This document shows positions 20,117 to 30,651 of a DNA stretch of 64,000 nucleotides, piece by piece. Positions within the stretch are counted from its first letter, which is position 1; each line of letters starts with the position of its first letter. The stretch is from Leptidea sinapis. Lineage: Eukaryota; Arthropoda; Insecta; Lepidoptera; Pieridae. Position numbers and translations under genes: made by a program. The notes below the pieces were generated by a model. That model ran no database searches and was not told the DNA's origin. It saw nothing but the letters and a program-made list of their open reading frames with translations. The stretch spans positions 3,224,001 to 3,288,000 of the forward strand of contig NC_066287.1 of NCBI RefSeq assembly GCF_905404315.1, in the 5' to 3' direction.

Positions 20117-20491
20117 CTAGCTGACCCAGCAAACGTTGTATTGCCATCATAGTATCATCATCAACTGTAGTTAATCTATTAACTATAGGTAGCTAAAATT
20201 AAGTTTGTTTTTTTTAACTCCTGAGAAAGTTAGACAGATACAAAGATTCTAATTAGTTATTCATTTTAAACTATTCTTTCAATTTGATTTCTTAACGACG
20301 GGGGACACATCAAAGGAAAAACAAAATTGTTGTTATTTTTTTTTAATTCCGAAGATTTTCATATTTATTCACCTTTTAAACCTTCTCTGGACTTCCACAA
20401 ATAATTCAAGACCAAAATTAGCCAAATCGGTCCAGCCGTTCTCGAGTTTTAGCGAAACTTATGAACAGCAATTCATTTTTATATATATAGA
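20117..20491 (-). mobile_element. non-autonomous Helitron, full length (375 bp)
   Basis: Minus-strand reading starts TCTATATATATAAAAATG and ends CAGCTAG. T20492 supplies the T that followed the neighbouring element before insertion. Internal landmarks are TGATGTGTCCCCCGTCG and TTAAAATGAATAACTAATTAG. Confidence 0.85.
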
Positions 20492-21040
20492 TTATATAAT
20501 AATGTGTATGTGTGTATGTATATTCTATAATAATGATATATTAATATAATAAGTTTGAAGAAATAAGAATAAGTGTTTAATGCTAATAATTGTAATACAT
20601 TTTTTCAAGTTACATTGTTTATTTATGTTGTTATTATGTTTATGTTACATTATGTCATTTAAATAGTATATTTTTAGTTTCCCCTTAATTAATTAATTAT
20701 AACATGCGACGAGTGTAGTACACGGTAAAACCCGAATGAGTTTATGTTTGTACTTAAATTTAAGTAAAATTGTTATATACTTCTTTGTGTATGAATAAAA
20801 AAATATATATAGAAAAATACTTGTTAAAAGGTTAAGTTGTTAATGCACCTGATCAAACAACTATAGTATTAACATCAATTTTGTATCTAGTATTTGTTTG
20901 AACGATTAATAATACAATGTAATTATATTTTAATACAAACTTACATTCTATTTACACAAATTCTGTACAATATTAATTTCAATAGAGTTTTAACATTAAA
21001 ATAGTAATTTTTTTTTTAACTCTAACACTTTTAAAGTATT
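20492..21040. other. AT-rich region, no feature recognised
   Basis: No recognisable gene or repeat, apart from homopolymer-rich sequence. Confidence 0.35.
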
Positions 21041-21042
21041 AA

Positions 21043-21552
21043 AGCGTGTGTAATTGTAACTGTGTTTTTACATTAGAGTTTGCGTAAAACTTACATTTAT
21101 CTAACCTTACGTTACTTTTTTTTTCTTTAGGTAAACTGGACTGTGACTGCGGTCTGTCTTACATTGGGCAAACCAAATGCAACATCAGTCAAGATTTCTA
21201 CCAAGACTTGTACGTGAAGCCATTGAAATTAAAAAAATACCCAAATTTCAATAGAGATGACGAGCTAAAATTATTTAACATCTGGCATCCAAAATCTCTA
21301 AATTAAAACCCAGAACTACGCATACCAAAAAGGAAGAGGGCGCTGTCATTGATTTTTGCCAACAACCATCTGTCTACAGCAAGTACCAACTACGAGGCAA
21401 TAAATAGCGCTAAACCTCATAATGACTACTATGACAAATATTATCTTTGACTCGTTTCATCTGCAGTCCCCCTGAAAACGAGATCTGGAAAGGTCTTGAA
21501 ACGTCGGGTTAACTAAAATCGAATGTAAAAACAGTTAAAATTACACGCGTTT
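21043..21552 (+). mobile_element. Penelope-like element remnant with GIY-YIG endonuclease tail
   Basis: Forward translation from about 21130 gives DCDCGLSYIGQTKCNIS, the start of a Penelope-like GIY-YIG domain, then in a shifted frame PRLVREAIEIKK and PNFNRDDELKLFNIWHP, the conserved end of these ORFs. A TTTCTTTAG acceptor-like site precedes the coding part. Inverted copies of a 30-bp sequence (CGTGTGTAATT... at 21043-21074, ...AATTACACGCG at 21521-21552) flank it. Stops and frameshifts make it inactive. Confidence 0.8.
21468..21510 (+). ncRNA. hammerhead-ribozyme-like core, degenerate
   Basis: Order of elements: CCC, CTGA followed by AAACGA, stem GATC/GGTC (21482-21485 with 21492-21495), GAAAC (21498-21502), GTC (21503-21505), GGG. 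This is the hammerhead order CUGANGA, stem II, GAAA, GUC. The CUGANGA box has extra bases, so activity is doubtful. Penelope-like elements are known to carry hammerhead motifs. Confidence 0.45.
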
Positions 21553-21559
21553 TTTATGC

Positions 21560-22635
21560 TTTAAAATGTTTTATTTAAATGTATAAAACTCGCGTTAATT
21601 AAAGAAAATACTATTATTATTAGCTTATTCCCAATATTTAAACACCCAATGTCCTATTAACCATTACATCATCCAAACGAGTATTTTAATGAAATTCAGT
21701 ACAACATTATATCATCCGTTTTCATAATAACACTGCTTTGGATGATAATATGGTTGCTTGGACTGTCTTTTTTAATGTTAGCAGTAAGCTGTTTCAGAAT
21801 CTTTTATAGAGGATTCATATTATGGGTGTAGATAAAGTCTTGTATGCAACTGTTGATAATTAAGTATTAAAACACTCATGTTATAATAAACCCACATTTG
21901 TGTTTTAATATTATTATTACACAACAGTTGCTTAAATAACTTTTAAAAGACAAAACTTACCGCGTAAGACGTAATACACCTTTTATAATAACGTCACGGG
22001 GCTTGCTCAAGACAAAATGGCGGACACTTGACACTATTTTCTATTCGCTAGATCAAAGCGCTGTATATACATAGGGGTGCAACCCTCCTAGATTCCTAGT
22101 TTATTTACATGCAGGATAATGTAAGGGTTGGACGTAATTTCCTATGTACTCGTCTAGTTCTAAGTAAATATACTAGATAACCCTAGGGCTAGGCCCTTCT
22201 AAAACTACGACAGGCAGGTGTGTTTGAAATGCATGGTAATATACGAATAACTTAATTTCATTTTTTGCGGAAAAATTATTGACGTATCACAAAATTAGAA
22301 CCTAATAGTTACTACTCAGCTTAGTCGATTTAATATTGTTAATAATTATTTGACTAAATCATATGTGAAATTTAAAAAAAAACTAAAAGAAACGTATATA
22401 CTTCAGGTGTTTTTTTAAATTATAAAGCATTATATTTAAGGATAAGATAAGACTTGTGCAGCAAAGGTGTACAAAAAGTCGGCAATACGAATTAATTCAG
22501 AATTTGATAGTAAAGAACTATCAACATATATTAAGAATAGCCGTTTCAATAAAAAAGCCCATTGAAATGTAATGTTTTGATTGAAAATCAAATATTTTTA
22601 CTCAAAATAGGATTAAAAATCGCTTCATCATATCA
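21560..22635. other. AT-rich region, no feature recognised
   Basis: Nothing coding was recognised. A CAAAATGGCGGACAC phrase near 22014 is only a short word and supports no call. Confidence 0.35.
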
Positions 22636-22636
22636 G

Positions 22637-22790
22637 CACAAAACGCCCACTGCTGGACAAAGGCCTCCCCCAAAGATCTCCACGATGATCAGTCCTGCGC
22701 TGCCCCCATCCAATAATCCAATGCTGCCGTGGGCACCACGAGCGGGGCCACCGGCGACTGGGGGCCGGGGCCTTATATTGTTTGTCATAT
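22637..22790 (-). mobile_element. RTE-type LINE C-terminal fragment
   Basis: Plus-strand CACTGCTGGACAAAGGCC and CCAAAGATCTCCACGATG match the tail seen at 57.0 kb in the same orientation. The copy degenerates into a G/C-rich stretch near 22750. Confidence 0.65.
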
Positions 22791-22869
22791 TTTTATGGGG
22801 GGGTTACGCCATAATTGCCTCGCTTGGGTGGCGGGTTGGCGATCGCAGTTGATTGTAGTGCTCTCTCGG

Positions 22870-23235
22870 AAGGATGCGGATCTTCTACCGCATTTATCAC
22901 GGGGAGTGTTCAGAAGAGCTGTTTAAACTGATTCCTGCCGCCGAATTCCACTTTCGCACGACACGCCACAAGTTAGGATATCATCCGCACCATCTGGATG
23001 TGTGGCGGTCCTCCACAGTGCGGTTTTCAAGGAGCTTTCTTCCACCTACTACAAAGCTGTGGAATGAGTTTCCCTGTGCGGTGTTTCCGGGACGATACGA
23101 CATGGGTACCTTCAAAAAAAACCGGCAACGCTCTTGTGATTCCTCTGGTGTTGCAAGAGAATGTGGGCGGCGGTGATCACTTAACACCAGGTGACCCGTA
23201 CGCTCGTTTGTCCTCTTTATCCATAAAAAAAAATG
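22870..23235 (+). mobile_element. jockey-like LINE (family A), C-terminus and 3' UTR
   Basis: An open frame at 22874-23176 reads FYRIYHGECSEELF, TTRHKLGYHPHHLD, FLPPTTKLWNEFP, AVFPGRYDMGTFKKN and GVARECGRR with the expected stop. The 3' UTR (CACTTAACACCAGGTGACCC) and an A-rich end follow. It is 5'-truncated, with one small deletion near the KGR region. Confidence 0.88.
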
Positions 23236-23329
23236 CTGCTGCCCATCCTCCGTTCTTTGTCGCCTCTTACGACACCCACGGGAGGAGATGGGGTGGTGCT
23301 ATTCTGGTGAGACACCACACACATAAATC

Positions 23330-24190
23330 ACTTATTGTGCGTCAAAAACTATCCCTTATTCTAAAAAGTATGCCTCAGATCTGAGAAGAACGGGCGCAAG
23401 AAACTCAGCGGATTTTTTTTTCTTAATTTTACAATACCGATGGTATAATTATATCGTACAATAAAATTTATAATTAAATAGACTAAGGGTGTTCCCTTCA
23501 TTCCCAGCCTTAGGTATCATAAGAAGATCATTAATGTTATAATAATCATTACCACACAAACATTATTTAACAATTCAGGTAAGTTCAAAATCAAATATTA
23601 TTCAAAAAAGTATTTAAAATTACTAAATAGAACGTCAAATACTACCACCCATTCGAAATAATGTGCCTGAGACCTGAGAAAAACGGTCAAATGAAACTCA
23701 GGGGGCTTATTTTTATAAAAGTATGGATTACAATCTAGGTAATATCGCAAAATATAAATTTATAGTTAAATAGCCTGTCGCCATTCGCTCCATTCACAGT
23801 CTGTGGTATCATTAAGAAAATCATTTATTTTTCAAAAACCTTTACCACACAAACGTTTTTTAACAATTCTTTTAAATTTCGTAACACATTTGTTTTGTAC
23901 ATATTCGGGGATCATGTTATAAAGACATCGCCCAATAAAAGACTTAACCAAGTAGTAGGCATAACAAGTTTATGTTTGTTCCTCGTGTTAACATTATGAT
24001 TGTCACAGTTTCTAGCAAATTCCTTATGTGCTTTTGAACATACAGAACTTTATCAAGAACAAACACATTTGTTTTGTCGATTTACTGGGATCGTGTTGTA
24101 AAAGCTTATATATCGCCCAATAAAAGACTGAATAACTCGACTTAACCGAGCATTTTAACAAGTTTATGTTTGGTTATGATTAGTTTGCAG
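23330..24190 (-). mobile_element. three adjacent family B LINE fragments (minus strand)
   Basis: At least three pieces follow each other: 23330-23580 and 23581-24055 each start at a 3' UTR (reversed GAGAAGAACGGGCGC and ACCACCCATTC...). 24062-24190 repeats an internal part (GGATCGTGTTGTAAAAGC). All are 5'-truncated and diverged from the 33-kb copy. Confidence 0.8.
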
Positions 24191-24271
24191 GTTGCTGAAG
24201 AGTATCATGCCGCTATTCAATAAACATACTGAAATACACCATAATTTAAATAAAACACTTTTAAAGGATTA

Positions 24272-25106
24272 AAACGCGTGTAGTTGGAACTGTGTTTTTA
24301 CATTAGATTTTTGCGTAAAAGCTACATTTTCTATAAACTCAAAGTCAAAGTCAAAAAAAAACTTTATTCACTGTAAAACTTTATAAGTTGTTTAGTGCAA
24401 GTCAGGATGAAGTACAAAAGTTACAATAGCATTCAAATGAGTATAACAATATTCATTAACAAAATTTAGAACATTAATTCCAACTATCATTCAACTAATC
24501 TTTCACATTATAATAGGCCTTAGATGTTAATTTATTTTTTACGATACATTTAAATTTCTTAATAGGTAATATTTTAATTTCATTTGGGAGTTTATTTTAA
24601 AATATAACACAATCCACTTTAAAAGATTTAGCAATTTTACGGAGCCTAATAGATGGAATTGCGAGTTTATGTTTGTTTCGAGTATTGACACTGTGTACAT
24701 CACTATTCTTTTTAGATTGGCTAATATGTTTATAAGCATACAGGAGGTTCTCGTATATGTACTGGCAGTGTACTGTCATAATATTTATTTCACCAAACTT
24801 TTCTCTCAATGAATCCCTTGATCGCATTTTACAGACTGCTCGAATTCCTCTTTTCTGGAGCACAAATATGTTGTCAAATATAAATATATATTTATTTTAT
24901 GTTAGTTATACGCACACTGATCGGTACCTAAACGTTGAATCTCATCAACATCCAATTACAGTCTCTTTCTGACGGTAAATGTTTATTTCAGAGAGCCCAC
25001 CGCATTTGTGATGCTGATCATCTCAATGAGGAGTTACAGCATGACAAGAAAGTACTCCATGAGAACAAAATGCAGCCTCCTCGTCAGCACCGGAACAGAG
25101 TTAAGT
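24272..25106 (+). mobile_element. Penelope-like element fragment, interrupted
   Basis: At 24272-24310 it carries the same 30-bp word that flanks the 21-kb Penelope remnant. At 24992-25106 an open segment reads RAHRICDADHLNEELQ and VLHENKMQPP, matching the linker between RT and GIY-YIG (RA-RICD ... EL--L---L--NGYP). A TTTATTTCAG acceptor sits exactly before it, which suggests a retained intron. A CR1-like LINE lies between the two parts. Confidence 0.65.
24341..24870 (-). mobile_element. CR1-like LINE (family C), C-terminus and 3' end
   Basis: The minus strand reads LQKRGIRAVCKMRSRDSLREKF, EINIMTVHCQYIYENLL and NTRNKHKLAIPSIRLRKI, a CR1-like RT C-terminus, then a frameshifted tail and 3' UTR ending in GACTTTGACTTTGAG. 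The sequence is distinct from family B but related. Confidence 0.85.
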
Positions 25107-25139
25107 AATATAACTCTTTTCCTTATTTTTGATTACTTA

Positions 25140-25535
25140 CTAGTAGAGCCGGCAGACTTCGTACTGCCTAAATCGTAAAATAAAAGACCTAAATTTTTAT
25201 ATAAAATAAACTTAAAACAAACAAAAAGAATCCTTTTTTTTAAATGTTACTACCCGTGTTTTAAGGAAGTTTATTTTACCTCCTTAGAAATTTAGAAAGA
25301 TATAAAAAATTCTAATTAGTTATTCATTTTAAACTACGAAAACGACGGGGGACACGTCAAAGGAAAATCAACATTGTTGTTTTTATTTAAATCCGAGAAT
25401 TTTCATGTTTATTCAAACCTTATAACATTCCCTGGACTTCCACAAATAATTCAAGACCAAAATTAGCCAAATCGGTCCAGGCGTTCTCGAGTTTTAGCGA
25501 TACTAACGAACAGAAATTCATTTTTATATAAATAG
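25140..25535 (-). mobile_element. non-autonomous Helitron, diverged
   Basis: The minus strand starts near TCTATTTATATAAAAATG with CTGTTCGTTAGTATCGC and continues through GATTTGGCTAATTTTGG to a decayed 3' end around CTAG at 25140-25143. It is the same family as 3188-3589. Confidence 0.7.
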
Positions 25536-25910
25536 ATTTTAAAATTTTTGTACACAGTACGCCACCGCGCACGCGATCTCTGATGCAAACTGGACGCACC
25601 GGATTTGACATTCGCTTTTCTGTCAGTTTGTACACTGGTTTGCACCAAGAAACATTAAAAATCACGCAATGTATCGAAACTTGTTATACAAAACAAATCG
25701 CACATCATGTTTTGTTAAGATTATTTATTTATAGTAATATAACAATATTTATGTATAGGAAATAAACAGTGTTACAATAATAAATATTAATAGAACTTAA
25801 AACTAGCACTTCACCAGTGAAGTTTCCAAAAATTATACAACACTTTTAGTTAAAAGGTAACGGTAGGTAAATATTAACCACAAATCAAAAGGTAATACAA
25901 AGTAAAAGTA
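25536..25910. other. no feature recognised
   Basis: AT-rich, with overlapping short ORFs on both strands that show no family signature. Confidence 0.35.
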
Positions 25911-26090
25911 AATTAATGCCTTTTATGCCTTTTAATGTTATATTTTTAAAGCTTTTATGAACGCAAATATATTTAATAAGTTAGGTTTCCCGGGTGCAAG
26001 CATTTATATGATGTATTAATTTTGTTGTCCAATTATGGGAGTTATTTTTTTATTTATTAGCTGACCCAGCAAACGTTGTATTGCCATATA
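25911..26090. repeat. left arm of a 3.3-kb-spaced inverted repeat
   Basis: The reverse complement matches 29299-29487. Shared words include TAACTCCCATAATTGG, GGGAAACCTAACTTATTAAATATATTTG and the Helitron 3' end CAACGTTTGCTGG. The arm includes both Helitron sequence and about 145 bp of flank, so it is a duplicated locus and not just two Helitrons. Confidence 0.8.
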
Positions 26091-26962
26091 AAGTAATAAA
26101 AAAAATCAATCATAAAAATTTGTTCGTGTAGTACTTCTCGGCAAAATGACAGTAGAAATCTTTCATTGTGTTCTCAATTCCCGGTTCCTCTTCCTAGTAC
26201 AATAGTGTGGTGTCGCGATTGAGTTTCCTTCGAAAATGAAACTGGTAGAAGTGACAATATTCATTAATTTCGCCACAGTAAAATATTAAATCGGTATACT
26301 TATTGATTTCTTACAAATTGATCCTAATAAGTTCAGTTAGATAAATATAAATACTCGTAATATTTTATGCACAGTTGAACACAAATGATCTAGCCCTAAA
26401 TTAGGCATGTTAGGTTTACATAGTCTGTACAGAAAACGCTATTTTAAAATGAATACACGAACTCACATACTAGACCAGGGTCGATAATTTTTGAAACCAA
26501 AAAAATTATAATAGTTTGAAATCCATTGGAAATGGAAGAGATATTACAAAAATGAATGGAAAAATAAATTACGGGTGATATGAGGCCCGGAAGTGGTGTT
26601 TTAGAGTAAAAAACGGTTTATCTCGATTTCCAGCAAAACTACAAGTCCTATGGAAAAAAGTCAAATTGCAAAGTTGTACGTCGTTTCCAATAGGTTTCAT
26701 ACTACTATTTTTTTTTACTTTTATTTTTTTTTCAAAGGCTTCAGCACTGGTCTATAAGTATACATATAATTTGACTGACAGTATTTGTAACAGTGTAAAA
26801 TAATTCTCTTACTGACTCAAAGAAATTTAGAATTTTTTGGATGTTACTATTATTGTAATTGTCGTAATTAATATTAGAACTTACTATTCACTTATATATA
26901 ATTTGCAATCTTGTAATCTACTATGACCCAGCTTGGTCGAAGAAATAAACTTATATATAGAA
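26091..26962. other. Helitron-adjacent region, no gene recognised
   Basis: It begins as the inward continuation of a minus-strand Helitron 3' end (26057 onward) whose 5' end is not defined. The rest is AT-rich with no recognised feature. Confidence 0.35.
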
Positions 26963-27137
26963 CTAGCTGACCCGACAGACGTTGTTCTGTTAATAATAAA
27001 AAAAAACTCATTAAATGGAATTTCGTAAAATCCTCTACTCGGCGAAAGGAATATTTCTACCAAATTTCAAGTCTCTACGGCTTATGGTTCCAGAGATATC
27101 GTGATGAGTGACTATATACGTGGAAATCTTTTATATA

Positions 27138-28992
27138 CAGTGTCTTTTTTTTAAATGGGACAGTATGGGGAAATCCTAAAGTATAAGAGATACAGTGAAA
27201 CTGTCTTAGGAAACATTAGGTACTTAATTGTGAAAAAAAATTGGTATACTCAAAATTTTGGTCAAGTGTGAATTGTCCCTAAAAATGATTAATTTTGATG
27301 AAATTTTTTTTTGACGCACATGTACTCAGTTTCATGAGGGGATCATTTTATTGTATGGGATAAAAATCGGGACAACAGAAGTTAGGTAAATTTAATAAAA
27401 TAATTTTACATTAAAGTAAATGTTCAAAGTGGCCTCCCTCTTGTCGAATGCAGGCACGAGCGCGTTGCAGAACACCTCTGGTAGCTTTAGACAAGGCGTT
27501 GTGATGTATCTTGTTCAAATGATAATGCACTGTGTCTTTTAACTCTTGTACCGAGTTGTAAGTATCTGCATAAATTCGACCTTTAAGACCCCCAAATGAA
27601 AAAATCCAACGGTGTTAAATCGGGTGAACGTGGTGGCCATTTCATAGGGCCATTTGTGCCCATCCAGCTATCAAGAAAATGTTCATTTAAAAACTGTTTA
27701 GTAGCGATACTATTGTGGGGGTGCCGTCTTGTTGGTAGATGATATTATTCAAATTATTTAATGGAATTGCCATATCTACTAAATCCACAGCCATGTTTAA
27801 TATTTCCTGGTATTTTTGACTAGTCAATGTTCCATGGTAAATTTTAATGACAAAGATTTTATTATCTAATATTGCACACCAACAATTAAAGGAAAAGCGG
27901 ACCTGGTTATGGGTTGCCGTAGTTCGGAAGGGTTTTGTACGTGCCCAAAATTGATTATTTTTTCTATTGTACAAGACATATTGTACAGGACAGTGTATTG
28001 GAAAAGACGGGTTTCTAATCGAGCATGCTACAAACCACTGGCAAAATGCTAATCTCCGGTCAGTGTCTCCTGGAAGCAATGCTTGTACAAGATGACCTTC
28101 TATGTAACACTTGTACTTGTAAGCCTTCAATACCTTTCGTACTGTAGATCTATGCACACCGATTTTGTTAGCAGCTTCCCTCAATGAGGCTGTTGGGTAG
28201 GCTTCAAAATATCCTAAGATTGCGATAGTTGTAAATTCATTTATTACTGTAGCTCGTCTCTTCCGTTTTAGTGTAAAACAGCCTCCCTTTCTTAAATTTT
28301 TCACCAGTTTGTCAAAAAATTTGCGGTTCGGTTTATCGCGGTCCGGATAACGTTCCCGATACCACTGTAACGCATTCACAGAGCTACGATAATTTACAAA
28401 ATACGCTTCAATTAAATTTACTTTATGCGAGTTTGATAATTCCATGACAAAAACTTAACATACTACATGTTAACTTTAAACAATGAAATATCAAGTAAAA
28501 TACTGTTTGTTTCAAGAAGTTCCAAATTTAAAATTTGTTTTTTTTTAATTAGATTTGTAAGGTAAGGTGCTCGCGTAAGAATACCTCAAAGTATTTTAAT
28601 CCTTTTTAAACCAAATAAAGTGTTCCAAATTCAAATGTAAAACTGGAATAGGCAATATTTTTTTTAATAAAAACCTTGCAGTGGGCAGTGGTAGGCAATT
28701 TACACGGGTTGTAATAATTAAAACGATTTTCTTAAATTTAACTAACTTCTGCTGTCCCGATTTTTTTCTTCCCATACAATAAAATGATCCCCTCATGAAA
28801 CTGAGTAGATGTGCGTCAAAACAAAATTTCATCAAAATTAATCATTTTTAGGGACAACTCACACTTGACCAAAATTTGACTATGCCAATTTTTTTTTTCA
28901 CAAAAAAGTACCTAATTTTTCCTAAGACAGTTTCCCTGTATCTCTTATACTTTAGGATTTCCCCATACTGTCCCACTTAAAAAAACACACTG
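27138..28992 (-). mobile_element. Tc1/mariner-superfamily transposon with about 250-bp TIRs (1855 bp)
   Basis: The ends are CAGTGTCTTTTTTTT and AAAAAACACACTG, flanked by TA on both sides. The inverted repeats extend inward to about 27395 and 28735 and match well (GGGGAAATCCTAAAGTATAAG, TTTCATGAGGGGATCATTTTATTG and their complements). The decayed transposase gene lies between them on the minus strand. Such long TIRs are unusual for mariner and more like some Tc1 groups. Confidence 0.9.
27411..28445 (-). pseudogene. IS630/Tc1/mariner-type transposase, inactivated
   Basis: The N-terminal 252 codons are open (MELSNSHKVNLIEAYF, then WYRERYPDRDKPN; a helix-turn-helix TASLREAANKIGVHRSTVRK). The catalytic core follows: WARTKPFRTTATHNQV, F--NCWCAI, then QQDGTP (second Asp). 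After a frameshift come RSPDLTPLDFFIWG (third acidic site) and, after a second frameshift near 27596, LKGRIYADTYNSVQELK to the stop at 27411. Where the first catalytic Asp should be (before LYNRKNNQFW) the sequence reads CPVQYV, so that site is lost. With two frameshifts and a missing catalytic residue it cannot act. The fold resembles the transposases with an N-terminal HTH and DDE_3 core common in ants and moths. Confidence 0.85.
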
Positions 28993-29005
28993 TATATATA
29001 TAGAT

Positions 29006-29343
29006 TCTCGTATCGCGGTGTTTGCAACCAAACTCCTCTTTTTATTTTATTTTATTATGATTCAGCATTAAAAATACATACAAATACAAAATTTCACTCT
29101 TCTACAATCAACACCAATTTTTGTATCGCTATTTTAATATTATTCTGTTCCATCCACTGATCTGCAATAGGGTTGCAAGATGACAATCGAATATAATGAT
29201 TAATGTAGTACGCAAAATTTTATGTACGATATATTTGGTAGGTCTGAGAATCGGTCGTCATCTATTTCTTATACCCCAAAAATTTTAAATATAGATTTAT
29301 TAATAACTTTATATGGCAATGCAACGTTTGCTGGATCAACTAA
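29006..29343 (+). mobile_element. non-autonomous Helitron, third family
   Basis: It starts TCTCGTATCGCGG and ends GGATCAACTAA (CTAG decayed to CTAA) before T. The internal block ATTATGATTCAGCATTAAAAA and GGTAGGTCTGAGAATCGGTCG recurs at 41930-42250. Confidence 0.7.
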
Positions 29344-29487
29344 TAAATAAAAAATAACTCCCATAATTGGAAAACAAACATTTACATCACAGAAATGCTT
29401 GCACTCGGGAAACCTAACTTATTAAATATATTTGTGTACATAAAAGCTATAAAAACAAAACATTAAAAGGCATTAATTTTCTCATAA
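29299..29487. repeat. right arm of the inverted repeat with 25911-26090
   Basis: See the left arm. The arm ends at GGCATTAATTTT, after which the two sides are unrelated. Confidence 0.8.
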
Positions 29488-29625
29488 TTGATTTGTTTAA
29501 ATCTCTTTTTGATGTCACTTCTAACACTACCACCGCTTCGGAAACAGATGGCGCTCTGAGAGAGACGAAACGGCGAAACACTCCCAGCATTATTTTTGCG
29601 CTCTTTTCAATAAAAAAAAATAAAC
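29488..29625 (-). mobile_element. LINE 3' end (family F), reversed
   Basis: The words TTTTTGATGTCACTTCTAAC, CTTCGGAAACAGATGGCGC and GCGCTCTTTTCAATAAAAA match 6760-6890, the 3' UTR of the nested LINE there, in the same orientation. Confidence 0.65.
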
Positions 29626-30240
29626 ATTTCCTGGAGTCTGGAATTCCGTTCTCTTCGAGACTTCAAAATTACAGGATAAGCGTACTCCATATCCTATTTT
29701 GCCCCTCTGAGTCTGACGTTTGTGCTAAAATTCATAAAAGTTGGTTGAATAATTTGGAAAGTGCAAATATAAAAGATTTGCACATACACTATCAGTAAAT
29801 GATATTATTTAGAGTTATCAAAATATTATCAGACAGAACGACTCGCGGTTCAGTCAGATAAAAAAAACCCTTAACCATTAGATAAAACATTTATTTGATA
29901 AAAAATCAACCTGAGATCTGTTAGAAAACACCCCAACACTTTTCAAGAGAGTCTCTTCAACTCATATAATAGTCACCATAAAAATAAAACCATTTAAATA
30001 GACCTCCTTCACCCTCCTCATTGTTGATAAAATACTCGGGAAAAGGGTATTTGAATGGGACATCAGGGTTCACGATGGTTGGTCAGGATTTCTCGAACGT
30101 GTCAAAGTCCGTGAAGTCTTTATAAATACAAAGACAGCCCCTTTTAACACCTCTGTGCTTTGATTCCATGATTACCAATGGCAGAATTATTTAGAGAATT
30201 CTAGAAATAAAAAGGATTGTGTGGTTTTATGAAACCACGC
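29626..30240. other. no feature recognised
   Basis: Mixed AT-rich sequence. No exon with plausible splice sites and no repeat family was recognised. Confidence 0.35.
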
Positions 30241-30241
30241 T

Positions 30242-30651
30242 AAAAGTGAAACTTTTTGTCACATTATAGACATTTAAATAAAAATTTTTGGAATAATATT
30301 CCATTAAGGGTATGAAAATCGCTTTGTCAATCTTAATTTTATGCTTGGAAAATTGGAATGATAATGGGAAATAATAAAAGTAGACTAAGTCTCCAACTAA
30401 TATTTTTATTGAACTCTGTGTCTTAGCCCTGGTTAAAAATATTGAATAAAAGTTTCACTTTAATAAATAACAACATTTACATTAAACACTGACAAAAACA
30501 AACAAAATAGCGTGGAGCACTGGCACAAATGAGTAATAGTCTATACACTACACGGTCAGCTGCTGTTAACTAAAGGTGCCGCCCGACCGTCACGCGACAT
30601 GCAACACACAGACGAAAAAGTTTGAGACGATGTTATAAAAGTTTCACTTTA
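30242..30651. mobile_element. small TIR element (MITE), copy 1, with internal insertion
   Basis: Terminal inverted repeats AAAGTGAAACTTTT and AAAAGTTTCACTTT. The internal block AACAACATTTACATTAAA, GCACTGGCACAAATGAG and CACTACACGGTCAGCTGCTG is shared with 51666-51935. This copy holds about 140 extra bp after AAGGGTATG, ending with another AAAAGTTTCACTTT. Confidence 0.8.

Larger units (their letters stand above)
26963..29003 (-). mobile_element. non-autonomous Helitron interrupted by a Tc1/mariner element
   Basis: Helitron parts lie at 26963-27137 and about 28993-29003. The minus-strand 3' end is CAACGTCTGTCGGGTCAGCTAG and the body matches 32630-32839 (CACTCATCACGATATCTC). The TA-flanked transposon at 27138-28992 splits it near its 5' end. 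Confidence 0.7.

Noticed and set aside
22729..22926. 65-aa plus ORF in a G/C-rich stretch
   Set aside because: It is composed of a degraded RTE tail read in the wrong sense and the start of the family A LINE fragment.
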